Origin: Actinobacteria bacterium UBA5176
GTDB lineage: Bacteria > Actinomycetota > UBA4738
DNA length: 6,628 nucleotides
Reading direction: 5' to 3'
Assembly: GCA_002413305.1 (NCBI GenBank)
Contig: DHWS01000159.1
Location: 1-6,628, forward strand
The translations under genes and the position numbers were made by a program. Position 1 is the stretch's first letter. The number at the start of each line of letters is the position of its first letter. Under the pieces are notes generated by a model. That model did no database searches. It saw nothing but the letters and a program-made list of their open reading frames with translations, and was not told where the DNA came from. This document shows positions 6,218-6,628 of this stretch, piece after piece.

Positions 6218-6628
6218 ATGCGCGTCGAACTCACCGACGACCCAACCGCCTTCACGAGCCGCGACTGGAGCGGGCTGGTCCGAGCCGACCCGTTGGGCAG
6301 CTTCTTCCACACCCCGGGCTACCTGAAGCTGTGGTGGGAGGAGTTCGGCTCGGGGCGCCTGCTTCTGGCGTTCGTCCTGGACGGGGATCGAACGGTGGCG
6401 ATGTGCGCGTTCGAGCTGACCGGGGAGACCCTCCGGTTCCTGGGCGGGTTCGACGTGACGGACTACATGGGGCCGGTCGGGCTCCCCGGTTCGGAGGATG
6501 CCGCCGGCAAGGAGCTGCTGTGCGCGCTCTCCGCCGAAGCCTCCTGGGCCACCGCAGACCTTCGAGGCCTGCCGCTGCACTCGCCGTGGTCCGCATCGCT
6601 CGAGCAGGCGGCCGCCGGGCAGGGGTTC
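6218..6628 (+). CDS. GNAT/FemAB-like (CelD/BioF2-type) acyltransferase-family protein, N-terminal part
   Basis: The frame is open from ATG 6218 to the window end (137 codons, no stop). It begins MRVELTDDPTAFTSRDWSGL. Visible features are FFHTPGYLKLWWEEFG (about 29-44), a strand-rich stretch with LLLAFVLDGD, and LRFLGGFDVTDYMGPVG (about 73-89). This pattern of an aromatic motif followed by a strand and a D-Y segment resembles the N-terminal half of the CelD/BcsL (BioF2-like, Acetyltransf_6) and FemAB-like families. The acyl-CoA or aminoacyl site would be in the missing C-terminal half, so the reaction cannot be given. Proteins of this type are often linked to cell-envelope or exopolysaccharide genes. 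GAGCAG before the ATG is a weak ribosome binding site. It follows the methyltransferase gene by 30 nt, across a hairpin. Confidence 0.6.
   Translation, partial: MRVELTDDPTAFTSRDWSGLVRADPLGSFFHTPGYLKLWWEEFGSGRLLLAFVLDGDRTVAMCAFELTGETLRFLGGFDVTDYMGPVGLPGSEDAAGKELLCALSAEASWATADLRGLPLHSPWSASLEQAAAGQGF

Noticed and set aside
5015..6580. 521-codon minus-strand ORF across sufU, the methyltransferase and the last gene
   Set aside because: It spans three real plus-strand genes and their spacers, has no domain, and is typical of stop-poor antisense frames at high GC.
1..6628. Search for CRISPR arrays, tRNA or rRNA genes, IS ends and tandem repeats
   Set aside because: No repeated direct repeats, no cloverleaf or rRNA-like stretch and no transposase were seen by reading; no such feature can be supported.

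Overview
High-GC window (about two thirds G+C by eye) that reads as a chromosomal segment of an actinobacterium (Actinomycetota). The clues are a DUF222/13E12-type HNH endonuclease gene, a LexA box of the Gram-positive/actinobacterial type, a SUF iron-sulfur cluster operon in an actinobacterial-style order with a Rieske ferredoxin gene between sufD and sufC, frequent GTG starts, and a candidate leaderless GTG start. I cannot name the genus; an uncultured lineage is possible.

Layout. Positions 1-1091, minus strand: the 5' part of a DUF222/HNH endonuclease gene that runs off the left edge. Its start is preceded by a well-formed promoter (1121-1150, minus strand) whose -10 end and predicted transcription start are covered by a perfect 18-bp palindrome (1105-1122) matching the LexA/SOS operator. 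Positions 1123-1303: a divergent intergenic region that also holds an extended -10 promoter for the rightward operon. Positions 1304-5566, plus strand: sufD, Rieske-type ferredoxin, sufC, sufS, sufU, tightly packed (1-nt overlap, then gaps of 3, 44 and 20 nt). Positions 5609-6187: a class I SAM-dependent methyltransferase, possibly with its own promoter and a leaderless start, ending in a perfect 10-bp hairpin across its stop codon. Positions 6218-6628: the N-terminal part of a protein resembling the GNAT/FemAB-like (CelD/BioF2-type) family, running off the right edge.

How the genes work together. SufS takes sulfur from cysteine, the zinc-type SufU accepts the persulfide, and the SufC ATPase with SufD and normally SufB forms the scaffold on which clusters are built. 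SufB, the scaffold subunit proper, is not in the window: the gene left of sufD is the divergent endonuclease. No SufR-type regulator or SufT is present either. The Rieske protein is translationally coupled to sufD and is probably an electron carrier or a client of the system.

Nothing here amounts to a wholly new system. The points most worth following are the SOS-controlled HNH gene next to the SUF operon, the SUF operon without an adjacent sufB, and the methyltransferase/acyltransferase-like pair downstream.
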